37,434 nt of DNA, from positions 1 through 37,434 of the forward strand of contig JAILCW010000080.1 of assembly GCA_024690265.1 (NCBI GenBank), read 5' to 3'. Made by a program: the position numbers and the translations under genes. A model generated the notes under the pieces. It saw only the letters and a list, made by a program, of their open reading frames with translations. It was not told the origin of the DNA and did no database searches. Source of the stretch: Lachnospiraceae bacterium. Its GTDB lineage: Bacteria > Bacillota > Clostridia > Lachnospirales > Lachnospiraceae. Position 1 is the first letter of the stretch. Each line of letters starts with the position of its first letter. Below, piece after piece: positions 8,646-17,470 of this stretch.

Positions 8646-8703
8646 AGGCGGGCTGTGTATGTACAGCTGGCCCCTGTTGTTTGTTTTGATATAGGAGTAC
8701 GTT

Positions 8704-9780
8704 ATGTTTGATAAGTTAGAAGACCTTCTGATTCACTATCAGGAGATTATGAATATGTTAAGTGAGCCGGATGTTGCGAATGACAGCCGTCGCTTTCAGA
8801 AGTTGATGAAGGAACAGAGTGATTTGACTCCTTTGGTCAACGCTTACAATGAATATAAGAAGAATAAGCAGGCCATCGAGGACTCTCTTGCAATCTTAGA
8901 CGAGGAATCCGACGAAGATATGAAGGAACTTGCTAAGGAAGAATTGAACGAGGCCAAGGATCGCGTAGAAGAGCTGGAGAACGAGCTTAAGATTCTTCTT
9001 CTGCCGAAGGACCCGAACGATAACAAGAACGTTATTGTGGAGATTCGTGCAGGTGCCGGTGGTGATGAGGCTGCATTGTTTGCTGCTGAGATTTATCGTA
9101 TGTACATCCATTATGCAGAGAGCAAGGGATGGAAGACTGAGCTTATTGAGGCAGAAGAGACCGGTATCGGTGGTATGAAGTCTGTGAACTTCATGGTATC
9201 CGGTAATGGCGCATACTCTGTGCTGAAGTATGAGTCCGGTGTTCATCGTGTACAGCGTGTACCGGAGACTGAGTCCGGTGGACGTATCCATACCTCTACC
9301 ATTACCGTTGCAGTTATGCCGGAGGCTGAGGATGTAGATATCGAGATTAATGAGAAGGATATCCGTATTGACGTAATGCGTGCATCCGGTAACGGTGGTC
9401 AGTGCGTTAATACGACAGATTCCGCTGTTCGTTTGACTCATTACCCAACGGGTATTGTGATTTATTCTCAGACAGAGAAGTCTCAGTTACAGAACAAAGA
9501 CAAGGCATTCGCACTGTTGCGTGCCAAGTTATATGATATGGAACTTCAGAAACAGCAGGCAGAGGCTTCTGCAGAGCGCCTTTCCCAGATTGGTACCGGT
9601 GACCGTTCCGAGAAGATTCGTACCTATAACTTCCCTCAGGGACGTGTAACAGACCATCGTATTAACCTGACTCTGTACAAGTTGGACAAGATTATGGATG
9701 GTGATATTCAGGAAATCTTGGATGCACTTATTGCAGCAGATCAGGCGAAGCGTCTGTCCACAATGGAGCAGGCTAGCTAA
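8704..9780 (+). CDS. prfA: Peptide chain release factor 1
   Basis: Recognises UAA and UAG stop codons and triggers hydrolysis of peptidyl-tRNA. The 358-residue length is typical. The stop-codon reading tripeptide PxT is seen as PET in [14 protein letters not shown], which marks RF1 and not RF2 (SPF). The catalytic GGQ is in [15 protein letters not shown] with the methylatable glutamine at residue 233. Its own promoter lies within and after the end of prmC, and a strong terminator follows. An intact RF1 means UAG should be read as stop in this organism, which bears on the amber codon in sufB 1.8 kb downstream. Confidence 0.97.
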   Translation: MFDKLEDLLIHYQEIMNMLSEPDVANDSRRFQKLMKEQSDLTPLVNAYNEYKKNKQAIEDSLAILDEESDEDMKELAKEELNEAKDRVEELENELKILLLPKDPNDNKNVIVEIRAGAGGDEAALFAAEIYRMYIHYAESKGWKTELIEAEETGIGGMKSVNFMVSGNGAYSVLKYESGVHRVQRVPETESGGRIHTSTITVAVMPEAEDVDIEINEKDIRIDVMRASGNGGQCVNTTDSAVRLTHYPTGIVIYSQTEKSQLQNKDKAFALLRAKLYDMELQKQQAEASAERLSQIGTGDRSEKIRTYNFPQGRVTDHRINLTLYKLDKIMDGDIQEILDALIAADQAKRLSTMEQAS

Positions 9781-9843
9781 CTGAATTGGTGAGCCACATT
9801 TTGTATGGAATGTGCATTAAATTGTACATAATTTAAAGCAGGA

Positions 9844-9880
9844 AAAGAACGCATTTTGCAACAATTGCGTTCTTTTTTTA
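9844..9880 (+). terminator. Rho-independent terminator after prfA
   Basis: A 10-bp stem (AAAGAACGCA 9844-9853 with 9866-9875) and a run of T. The run of T abuts the suf promoter region. Confidence 0.85.
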
Positions 9881-9891
9881 TTTGTGAATTG

Positions 9892-9900
9892 TGATATAAT
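9892..9900 (+). promoter_or_regulatory. Candidate suf operon promoter (extended -10)
   Basis: TGA followed by a perfect TATAAT at 9895-9900 gives an extended -10. The -35 position falls in the T run of the prfA terminator and is poor. Transcription would start near 9907, about 67 bases before sufC. Confidence 0.65.
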
Positions 9901-9936
9901 GTAAAAGCGTGTGGAACGGTGTGAGGAATTTATACT

Positions 9937-9950
9937 ATTCCCATAGGAAT
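9937..9950. promoter_or_regulatory. Small inverted repeat in the suf leader, possible operator
   Basis: ATTCC (9937-9941) and GGAAT (9946-9950) flank CATA, about 35 bases downstream of the likely transcription start. A regulator of the IscR/SufR (Rrf2) type often controls suf operons, but the repeat is short and I cannot match it with confidence to a known site. Confidence 0.25.
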
Positions 9951-9973
9951 TAACAAATTAAGGAGGCGCATTT

Positions 9974-10717
9974 ATGGCCGATCAGATTTTAAATGTATCC
10001 GGACTGAAGGTTACCGTAGAAGATAAGGAAATCCTTCACGGTTTGGATTTGACACTGAATGCAGGTGAGACTCACGTCATCATGGGACCAAACGGAGCTG
10101 GTAAGTCTACGCTTGGATCTACTTTGATGGGAGATCCTCGTTATGTTATTACTGACGGTAAGATTATCTTTAATGGTGAGGATATTACCGGAGAGAGCGC
10201 AGATAAGATTTCCAAGAAGGGTATGTTCTTGTCCTTCCAGAATCCGGTTGAGGTTCCGGGTATTACTTTATCTAATTTTATCCGCAGCGCCTTGGAACAG
10301 AAGACCGGTAAGCACATTCGTGTTTGGGATTTCAAGAAGGAATTAGAGAAGACCATGGAGATTTTGAACATGGATCCTTCTTATGCAGAGCGTGATTTGA
10401 ACGTTGGTTTCTCCGGCGGTGAGAAGAAGAAGGCAGAGATTCTTCAGTTATTAATGTTGAAGCCTTCTCTTGCAATTCTTGATGAGACGGATTCCGGTTT
10501 GGATGTTGATGCAGTTCGAACCGTTTCTGAAGGTATCGAGCAGTACAAGAAGACCGTTGGTGGCGCACTTCTCATCATCACACACAGCACCCGTATTCTT
10601 GAGGCACTGGATGTAGATGCTACCCACGTACTTGTTGATGGCAAAATCGTTCACAATGGTGACCAGAGCTTGATTAACGAGATTAACGAGAACGGTTTTG
10701 AGCGTTTTTTGAACTAA
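9974..10717 (+). CDS. sufC: Fe-S cluster assembly ATPase SufC
   Basis: ABC-type ATPase that drives the SufBC2D scaffold for assembling iron-sulfur clusters in the cytosol. The 247-residue protein has Walker A GPNGAGKST, the SufC-type signature FSGGEKKKAEILQ and Walker B LAILDETDSGLDVDA, plus the switch histidine in THSTRIL. No membrane segment is present, as expected for SufC in contrast to transporter ATPases. AGGAGG lies 8 bases before the ATG. It opens the gene order C-B-D-S-U typical of Firmicutes. Confidence 0.97.
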   Translation: MADQILNVSGLKVTVEDKEILHGLDLTLNAGETHVIMGPNGAGKSTLGSTLMGDPRYVITDGKIIFNGEDITGESADKISKKGMFLSFQNPVEVPGITLSNFIRSALEQKTGKHIRVWDFKKELEKTMEILNMDPSYAERDLNVGFSGGEKKKAEILQLLMLKPSLAILDETDSGLDVDAVRTVSEGIEQYKKTVGGALLIITHSTRILEALDVDATHVLVDGKIVHNGDQSLINEINENGFERFLN

Positions 10718-10737
10718 CCTTTTTTAGGAGCAGATAA

Positions 10738-12150
10738 ATGAGCAAAGAGAAGACACAAGTTGACGACATTGACCGTAGTCTATATGACTTTCGGTATGAG
10801 GAGAAAGACGTCTTCAAGGTAGAAGAAGGTCTGACCCCTGATATTGTTCGTCAGATTTCAAAAGATCGTAATGATCCGGAATGGATGTTGGATTTCCGTC
10901 TCAAGTCTTTGGAAATCTACAACCAGATTGCAGTTCCGGAATGGGGCCCTTCCATTGAGGGCTTGAATATGGATAATATCGTTACCTACATTCGTCCGAA
11001 GGCAGAGCGTATGCAGAAGGACTGGAATGAGGTCCCTGAAGATATCAAGGATACCTTTGAACGCCTTGGTATTCCCCAGGCAGAGCGTGCATCCCTTGCC
11101 GGTGTTGGTGCTCAGTATGATTCTGAGCTGGTATACCACAACGTTAAGGATGAGGTTGCTGCTCAGGGTGTTATCTATACTGATGTAGAGAGTGCCCTTC
11201 ATGGTGAGTATGCGGATATGATCAAGTCTCACTTTATGAAGTTGGTTCCTCCCACAGACCACAAGTTTGCAGCGCTTCATGGTGCTGTTTGGTCCGGTGG
11301 TTCCTTTGTATATGTACCACCTGGAGTGAAAGTCGAGATTCCTCTACAGTCTTACTTCCGTCTCAATGCAGCGGGAGCAGGACAGTTTGAGCATACTTTA
11401 ATTATCGTAGATGAGGGCGCTGACCTTCACTTTATCGAGGGTTGTAGTGCACCGAAGTACAACGTAGCCAATCTTCATGCCGGCTGCGTAGAGTTGTTCG
11501 TTGGTAAGAATGCGAAGCTTCGTTATTCTACCATTGAGAACTGGTCCAAGAATATGTACAACCTGAACACCAAGCGTGCCCGCGTAGAATAGGGCGGTAA
11601 GATTGAGTGGGTTTCCGGTTCCTTCGGTTCCCATGTTTCTTACTTGTATCCGATGAGTGTGTTGCAGGGAGATAACTCTCGTTGTGAGTTCACCGGTGTT
11701 ACCTTTGCAGGTCACGGCCAGAACTTGGATACCGGTACCAAGGTTGTCCATGTAGGTAAGAATACTTCTTCTTACATCAATACCAAGTCCATCTCTAAGA
11801 GTGATGGTATCAGTACCTTCCGTAGTGCGGTTGTAGTTGGACAGAACGCCAAGGGTTCCAAGTCTTCGGTATCTTGCGAGTCCTTGATGTTGGATGATAT
11901 CTCTCGTTCCGATACCATTCCTGCTATGGATATTCGTACCGACGATGTAGATATCGGACACGAAGCAAAGATTGGACGCATCAGCGATGATGTTGTCTTC
12001 TATTTAATGAGCCGTGGCATGTCCGAAGAGGATGCCAAGGCACTTATCGTCAGCGGTTTTGCTGATAATGTTAGCAAAGAACTTCCACTGGAGTATGCAG
12101 TGGAGATGAATAACCTCATCCGTCTTGAGATGAAGGGCACCGTAGGTTAG
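10738..12150 (+). pseudogene. sufB: sufB, Fe-S scaffold subunit, interrupted by in-frame TAG at codon 285
   Basis: SufB is the scaffold subunit on which clusters are built with SufC and SufD. The full frame is 470 codons, a normal length, but codon 285 (11590-11592) is TAG. The upstream part is 10738-11592 (284 residues); the same frame continues without an indel to 12150 for another 185 residues. Family residues lie on both sides: C236 in EGCSAP before the stop, C380 in SVSCESLM and H408-E409 in GHEAKIGR after it, matching C254, C405 and H433-E434 of E. coli SufB. Stopping at 285 would remove the C-terminal part of the beta-helix and the segment that contacts SufC. The next in-frame ATG (11644) has no ribosome-binding site. 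Sequence error, true nonsense mutation or read-through cannot be separated here. Confidence 0.9.
11590..11592 (+). other. In-frame amber codon within sufB
   Basis: The local codons are GTA GAA TAG GGC GGT AAG. One base change would restore AAG, GAG or CAG, and a lysine or glutamate is plausible at this surface-turn position in the family. Flanking protein sequence on both sides aligns with SufB without a gap. Confidence 0.95.
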
Positions 12151-12165
12151 GAAGGAGGTAGAGAT

Positions 12166-13224
12166 ATGAGTGAACAGACAGTAGTAATCAATCATCTACC
12201 TGCACCTACCTGGAACTGGTTGCGTATCAATGATGCAACCGTTGCTGTTCCGGCAGAGTTGTTAACCTATGTTGCAGGCGAGGAGATTCCTGCGGATATT
12301 TCCAAGGAAATCATTGATGGCAATAGCAATTTTGCTGTGGCTACCGGATTTGGCGCTAATGGCGCGAAGATTTTTGGTGAAGTAGGAGAGACTGCTTCCT
12401 ATACCGTATCCGGTAATGTGGTTGAGCCACTCCGTTTGGATTATGACTTTTCCGATGGAGCCAACTGTGTGAATACAGTGGATTTCCATGTACCGGATGA
12501 TAGTGAGATGTTGGTTATCCAACATTTCCATTCTGAAAAGAATGGCTTTGGTTTTGCCGGCGTTCAGAGCAAGTATGAAGTTGGCAAGAATGCGAAGCTT
12601 ACATTGGTTCAGATTCAGATGCTGGGCGATGACCTGACATTCTGCAATGATATTGGTGGTACCTGTGATGAGTCCGGTGAGTTCCGTCTCATCCAGTTAA
12701 CCTTGAGTGGTAAGCAGACCTATATCGGTAGCAATTGTGCATTAGCCGGTAAGCGTTCCTGCAACAATGTGGATATGGCTTATATTGTATCCGACGATCA
12801 TGTATTGGATATGAATTATGTAGCTGACCATACCGGCAAGAAGACCGCCTGTGTCATCAATGCAGCCGGCGTTTTACGTAATCAGGCCAAGAAAGTTTTC
12901 CGTGGAACCATCGACTTTAAGCGTGGATGTGCTGGTGCAACCGGCGCTGAGGTTGAGGACGTACTGTTGATGGATGATGGTGTTATTAACCAGACCATTC
13001 CGTTGATTTTGTGTTCTGAAGAGGACGTAGAAGGCACCCATGGTGCTACCATTGGCAAGTTGAATGATGACTTGTTGTTCTACCTAGAGTCCCGTGGCTT
13101 AGATCTGAAGGAGATCTACGAGATGATGGCCCGTGCCCGTGTGGATGCGGTTTGCAACCTGATTCCGGATGTAGCAACCCGTGAGCTGGTTGAGAATTAC
13201 TTAGGAAAAGAAGAGGAAGACTAA
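12166..13224 (+). CDS. sufD: Fe-S cluster assembly protein SufD
   Basis: Partner of SufB in the SufBC2D scaffold. The 352-residue protein is of the short SufD type, with the SufB/D beta-helix core and the family's C-terminal region (EVEDVLLMDD, EDVEGTHGATIGKLNDDLLFYL), where the histidine in EGTHGA is a conserved scaffold residue. AGGAGGT directly upstream of the ATG is strong. It lies 15 bases after sufB and its stop codon directly abuts the sufS ATG. It is intact, so the operon as a whole is not decaying apart from the sufB stop. Confidence 0.92.
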   Translation: MSEQTVVINHLPAPTWNWLRINDATVAVPAELLTYVAGEEIPADISKEIIDGNSNFAVATGFGANGAKIFGEVGETASYTVSGNVVEPLRLDYDFSDGANCVNTVDFHVPDDSEMLVIQHFHSEKNGFGFAGVQSKYEVGKNAKLTLVQIQMLGDDLTFCNDIGGTCDESGEFRLIQLTLSGKQTYIGSNCALAGKRSCNNVDMAYIVSDDHVLDMNYVADHTGKKTACVINAAGVLRNQAKKVFRGTIDFKRGCAGATGAEVEDVLLMDDGVINQTIPLILCSEEDVEGTHGATIGKLNDDLLFYLESRGLDLKEIYEMMARARVDAVCNLIPDVATRELVENYLGKEEED

Positions 13225-14448
13225 ATGACTGAAGCGGATCAGCAGATTCGAGGACAGTTTCCGATCCTAAAGGATCGAAATGTTGTCTATCTAGATAATG
13301 CTGCTACCTCACAGAAGCCTCCGTGTGTAATTGAGGCAGCGGCAGAGTATTACAAGATGAACAATGCAAACCCTATGCGTGGTTTGTACGAATTATCCAT
13401 CGATGCTACCAATGCATACGAAGATGCTCGTAAGACGGTTGCGGATTTTATCCATGCTTCCCGTCCGGAGGAGATTGTTTTCACCAGGAATGCAACTGAG
13501 AGTTTGAACTTGGTTGCATATTCCTACGGAATGCATTTTCTGCATGAGGGCGATGAGATTATCGTCAGCATTGCAGAACATCACAGCAATATGTTGCCTT
13601 GGCGTCAGGTGGCTGCTGCTACCGGTGCCCATGTGACATATCTCTACTGCAAGCAGGATGGTGAGTTAACACCTTCCATGTTAGAGGAGATTATTTCTGA
13701 CAAGACCAAGATTGTTGCCATCACTCAGATTTCCAATGTATTTGGACGTTTGAATGATATTAAGGGATTTGCTGCCGTAGCCCATGCACATGGTGCTATA
13801 ATGGTAGCGGATGGCGCACAATCCGTTCCTCATATCCCGGTGAATGTTCAGGACTTGGATGTGGACTTTATGTCCTTCTCCGGTCACAAGATGTTTGCCC
13901 CAATGGGAATCGGTGCATTGTATGGTCGCTATGAGCTGTTGGATCAGATGCCTCCATTCTTGTACGGCGGCGAGATGATTGAGTATGTGACCTTGGATGG
14001 TGCGACCTATGCGGAAGTACCACACAAGTTCGAGGCCGGTACCGTCAATGTTGGCGGTGCAGTTGGTATGGCAGAGGCCATTCGATTTATGATGCGTTTC
14101 GGATGGGAGCGTATTGAGAAGCGTGAGAATGACCTGACGGTGTACGCAATGGAGAAGGTCCTGAAGATTCCACATGTTCATGTGCTGGGCTCTGATGACC
14201 CGATGAACCATCATGGAATTATTACTTTTATGATTGATGGCGTACATCCTCATGATGTTGCAGCGATTTTTGATGCGCACAACATCGCAATTCGTGCCGG
14301 ACATCACTGTGCACAACCATTACACAAATACCTGGGCAAGTTATCTACATCACGCGCGTCCTTGGCGTTCTACAACAACGAGGATGACATTGATGCATTT
14401 GTCGAATGCTTAAGCGGCCTTCGAGGAGCAATGGGTTATACGGATTAG
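13225..14448 (+). CDS. sufS: Cysteine desulfurase SufS
   Basis: Pyridoxal-phosphate enzyme of the class V aminotransferase fold that takes sulfur from cysteine, giving alanine and a persulfide. The 407-residue length is usual. The PLP lysine is K222 in SFSGHKMFAPMG, the PLP-contacting histidine lies in AEHHSNMLPW, and the catalytic cysteine C362 is in RAGHHCAQPLH, the group II (SufS) arrangement. It starts at the base after the sufD stop, so translation is coupled. SufU, its sulfur acceptor, follows 23 bases after its stop. Confidence 0.96.
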   Translation: MTEADQQIRGQFPILKDRNVVYLDNAATSQKPPCVIEAAAEYYKMNNANPMRGLYELSIDATNAYEDARKTVADFIHASRPEEIVFTRNATESLNLVAYSYGMHFLHEGDEIIVSIAEHHSNMLPWRQVAAATGAHVTYLYCKQDGELTPSMLEEIISDKTKIVAITQISNVFGRLNDIKGFAAVAHAHGAIMVADGAQSVPHIPVNVQDLDVDFMSFSGHKMFAPMGIGALYGRYELLDQMPPFLYGGEMIEYVTLDGATYAEVPHKFEAGTVNVGGAVGMAEAIRFMMRFGWERIEKRENDLTVYAMEKVLKIPHVHVLGSDDPMNHHGIITFMIDGVHPHDVAAIFDAHNIAIRAGHHCAQPLHKYLGKLSTSRASLAFYNNEDDIDAFVECLSGLRGAMGYTD

Positions 14449-14471
14449 ATTCAATAGATTGGAGTGTTATT

Positions 14472-14897
14472 ATGGCAAATACCTTTTATAACGAGATACT
14501 TACTGATCATAATATGAATCCTACACATAAACACGCCATCGAGGGTGCGAACTTCACCCTTGAAGGCGTGAATCCGTCTTGTGGGGATGATATCATCTTG
14601 GAACTTCGGGTCGAAGATGATGTGATTGTTGATGGCGGATATACCGGAGATGGCTGCGCAATTTCTCAGGCATCTGCGGATATGATGTTGGATTTGATTA
14701 TTGGCAAGTCCAAGGCAGAAGCCCTTCACTTGTCTGATATTTTCTTGCGCATGATTACCGGAGAGATTACCGAGGAGGAGCATGAGGAACTGGAAGAGGC
14801 CGGAATTCTTCAGGATGTTTCTCACATGCCCGCTCGTGTTAAGTGCGCAGTTCTTGGTTGGCATACCATGGACGAGATGTTTAAACCGGGCGAATAA
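14472..14897 (+). CDS. sufU: SufU zinc-dependent sulfurtransferase
   Basis: Accepts persulfide sulfur from SufS and passes it to the scaffold; the Gram-positive counterpart of SufE. The 141-residue protein has the expected zinc ligands C37 and D39 (PSCGDD), C62 (GDGCAISQAS) and C125 (RVKCAVLGW), and the insertion between the second and third cysteines that separates SufU from IscU. The ATG at 14472 is chosen over an upstream in-frame start inside sufS because it begins with MANTFYNEIL, as in the family, and has GGAGTG upstream. Confidence 0.96.
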   Translation: MANTFYNEILTDHNMNPTHKHAIEGANFTLEGVNPSCGDDIILELRVEDDVIVDGGYTGDGCAISQASADMMLDLIIGKSKAEALHLSDIFLRMITGEITEEEHEELEEAGILQDVSHMPARVKCAVLGWHTMDEMFKPGE

Positions 14898-14908
14898 GGA
14901 GAGATTGT

Positions 14909-16279
14909 ATGAGCAATAAAGTGGATGTTGCAATTATTGGAGCAGGCCCTGGTGGTATTTTTGCGGCCTACGAACTGATTCAGAAGAATCCGAACCTCAA
15001 GGTGACGGTATTCGATTCCGGTTATGCGTTAGAGAAGCGTCATTGCCCTATCGACGGCAAGAAGGTGAAGAGTTGTATCAGTTGTAAGGTATGCTCTATT
15101 ATGAATGGTTTTGGTGGCGCAGGAGCCTTCTCTGATGGTAAGTATAATATTACCAATGACTTTGGTGGTTCCTTGTATCAGTATATCGGACGTCAGGAAG
15201 CCATTGATCTCATGAATTACGTGGATGAGATTAATATGAGCCACGGCGGTGAAGGCACGACTTTGTATTCTACTGCCGGTACTTCTTTGAAGAAGGTTTG
15301 TATGCAGAACAAGCTTCAGTTGTTAGAGGCTTCTGTTCGTCATCTGGGTACGGACAAGAACTATGTGGTTCTGCAGCACTTATATGATGAGCTAAAAGAT
15401 AAAGTGGATTTCCGCTTTGAAACCAAGGTAGAAAAGGTGGAGGATTTGACGCCGGGTTATCGTTTGACTTTCGGTGATGAGACCTTGGAGTGCGATACCT
15501 GTATTATTTCCGTTGGACGTAGCGGAAGTAAGTGGATGGAAAGTGTCTGCGAAGATTTGAACATTGAGACCAAGTCTAATCGTGTGGATATTGGTGTTCG
15601 TGTGGAGATCCCTGCAGAGATCTTTTCTCATATTACGGATGAGTTGTACGAGGGCAAGATTGTTTATCGTACCGAGAAGTTTGAGGACTTGGTTCGTACC
15701 TTCTGTATGAATCCAAGAGGTATTGTAGTTAATGAGAATACCAATGGCATCATTACGGTGAATGGTCATAGCTTTGAGGACGATTCTCGCAAGACCAATA
15801 ATACCAACTTTGCATTATTGGTTTCTAAACATTTCTCTGAGCCGTTCAAGGATAGTAACGGCTATGGTGAGAGTATTGCCCGTCTGTCCAATATGTTGGG
15901 CGGTGGCGTTATTGTGCAGCGTTTTGGTGATTTGGTTCGCGGACGTCGTTCTACCAATAAGCGAATTGAAGAGTGTACAGTTCAGCCAACACTGAATGCG
16001 ACACCGGGCGATTTATCTCTGGTTTTACCAAAGCGTATTTTAGATGGTATAATAGAGATGATATATGCGTTGGACAAGATTGCACCTGGTACCGCCAACG
16101 ACGATACCTTGTTATATGGCGTAGAGGTGAAGTTCTATAATATGTCCGTTGCATTGGATGAGAATCTGGAGACTTGTCATAAGGGCTTATATGTAATTGG
16201 CGACGGCAGTGGTGTGACACATTCCTTGTCACATGCTTCTGCAAGCGGAGTATACGTTGCACGTAAGATTCTTGCATAG
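14909..16279 (+). CDS. FAD-dependent dehydrogenase (COG2509-like)
   Basis: A 456-residue flavoprotein with an N-terminal FAD-binding motif (VAIIGAGPGGIFAAYEL, about 7-23) and a late VIGDGSGVTHSLSHASASG that resembles the second flavin/NAD contact. After the first Rossmann strand comes a cysteine group, C46, C56, C59 and C62 (C-x9-C-x2-C-x2-C), followed by GFGGAGAFSDGK. This pattern is typical of the COG2509 group of uncharacterised FAD-dependent dehydrogenases; it may hold a metal or Fe-S cluster, which is inference. It starts 11 bases after sufU with AAGGAGAG upstream, so it is probably in the suf transcript. Substrate unknown. Confidence 0.85.
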   Translation: MSNKVDVAIIGAGPGGIFAAYELIQKNPNLKVTVFDSGYALEKRHCPIDGKKVKSCISCKVCSIMNGFGGAGAFSDGKYNITNDFGGSLYQYIGRQEAIDLMNYVDEINMSHGGEGTTLYSTAGTSLKKVCMQNKLQLLEASVRHLGTDKNYVVLQHLYDELKDKVDFRFETKVEKVEDLTPGYRLTFGDETLECDTCIISVGRSGSKWMESVCEDLNIETKSNRVDIGVRVEIPAEIFSHITDELYEGKIVYRTEKFEDLVRTFCMNPRGIVVNENTNGIITVNGHSFEDDSRKTNNTNFALLVSKHFSEPFKDSNGYGESIARLSNMLGGGVIVQRFGDLVRGRRSTNKRIEECTVQPTLNATPGDLSLVLPKRILDGIIEMIYALDKIAPGTANDDTLLYGVEVKFYNMSVALDENLETCHKGLYVIGDGSGVTHSLSHASASGVYVARKILA

Positions 16280-16310
16280 AGGGAAGTATAATTCTCAGAC
16301 AGGAGTTGGT

Positions 16311-17435
16311 ATGGCACAAGCTTTTTTTCAACGTATTAATTTTGAATTCTTCCAGTATAAGTGGATGGATATCTATCAGAAGAACAAGAAAGCGGTACAA
16401 TATGAGAATGCTGTGTTCACTTGGAATGGCTTGTTCTTCATGATGGTGGTGGACTTATTCTTGATTCTGTTCTATTCTGCAGTCAAGAATGGCTGCCCAG
16501 AAGCATTCCGTTATGTATGTGCCTTCCCGATTATTCTGTTAGCATTTTTTGCGGCACGATGGGCATACAAGTATAATCTTCCGGATCACTTTTTGGTGGT
16601 GGGAATATCTTACATTGCTGGTACCTTGACTCTTTGTTTTTGCAGTTTCATGATTATTGATCCGGCCATCCAATCCAGCTTTTATTCCTTCTTCCTGGTA
16701 ACGACGCTGTTGACAACCTTGATTGTGGATGTACCAAGACGTAAGTTGGCATTTTTATTGTTGTGGGATGCCTTGATGCTGACCACAGGCTTTGTTGGCG
16801 TCAGTGATCCGTATCGTTTACGTTCCGTGTTTATTCACGGCATGATTGTTTCCGTGGCGTCCTTCCTCTTTGGATGTTTTACATCCTGGCGGAAGCTGCA
16901 GGGTTTTGAAAGTGCGCGGGAGCTATTATATGTGAGTACCCATGACCGCCTGACGAATCTTAAGAATCGTGAAAAGCTATATTACGATTTTGATGAGTTG
17001 ACAGCATCGAAGGATATTATTGGAGTTATTATTTTTGATATCAATTCCTTTAAGCAGTTGAACGATACCTATGGCCATATCTTTGGGGATCAGGCCATTG
17101 AGTATGTAGCCAGCGTGCTTCGTACCTGTGAAGAACGTTACGGCATACAGTTTTATCGCTATGGTGGCGATGAGTTTATCGGTTTGGTTCGTCGCTTAGG
17201 GGATGAGAGACCGGAATTATTGATTCCATATATCAAACGATATGTGGCAGATTCCACACTTTGCACGCTAGATGGCATAGAAATCCGAATACAGATTAGC
17301 GGTGGTTGTGCACCGTATCACGATGGCGACACTTTAGAACGGTGTGTTAATTCTGCAGATGATGAAATGTATGCAGATAAGGAAGCAATGAAAAAGGCTG
17401 GACAGATTTCTGGAAAAGTTCAGAATTGTCAGTGA
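16311..17435 (+). CDS. Membrane GGDEF protein (probable diguanylate cyclase)
   Basis: A 374-residue protein with about six hydrophobic segments in residues 30-200 and a C-terminal GGDEF domain. The domain starts at THDRLTNLKNREKL, has the metal-binding FDINSFKQLND and an intact GGDEF motif at 285-289, so synthesis of cyclic di-GMP is likely. The inhibitory RxxD site that normally lies five residues before the motif is absent (R-Y-G-I), so product inhibition through that site is not expected. The ATG at 16311 with AGGAG is chosen over an upstream in-frame start inside the preceding gene. It lies 31 bases after the flavoprotein gene with no terminator between, and ends at the terminator at 17455. 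The signal sensed by the membrane part is unknown. Confidence 0.9.
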   Translation: MAQAFFQRINFEFFQYKWMDIYQKNKKAVQYENAVFTWNGLFFMMVVDLFLILFYSAVKNGCPEAFRYVCAFPIILLAFFAARWAYKYNLPDHFLVVGISYIAGTLTLCFCSFMIIDPAIQSSFYSFFLVTTLLTTLIVDVPRRKLAFLLLWDALMLTTGFVGVSDPYRLRSVFIHGMIVSVASFLFGCFTSWRKLQGFESARELLYVSTHDRLTNLKNREKLYYDFDELTASKDIIGVIIFDINSFKQLNDTYGHIFGDQAIEYVASVLRTCEERYGIQFYRYGGDEFIGLVRRLGDERPELLIPYIKRYVADSTLCTLDGIEIRIQISGGCAPYHDGDTLERCVNSADDEMYADKEAMKKAGQISGKVQNCQ

Positions 17436-17441
17436 TTTTAT

Positions 17442-17470
17442 TTGAATCGGTTTTAGAATTGCGATAGAAT
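17442..17470 (+). promoter_or_regulatory. Candidate promoter for the FIST-chemoreceptor pair
   Basis: TTGAAT (17442-17447), a 17-base spacer and TAGAAT (17465-17470). The -10 lies inside the loop region of the terminator that ends the upstream unit. A transcript starting near 17477 lacks the left arm, so it would not fold the terminator. Confidence 0.65.

Noticed and set aside
11590..11592. Pyrrolysine codon in sufB
   Set aside because: No pyl genes, no methylamine metabolism and no PYLIS-like context are visible, TAG is a common ordinary stop here, and SufB has no reason to carry pyrrolysine.
11644..12150. Separate short gene for the C-terminal part of SufB
   Set aside because: It is in the same frame as sufB, continues its alignment without a gap and has no ribosome-binding site, so it is the rest of sufB and not an independent gene.
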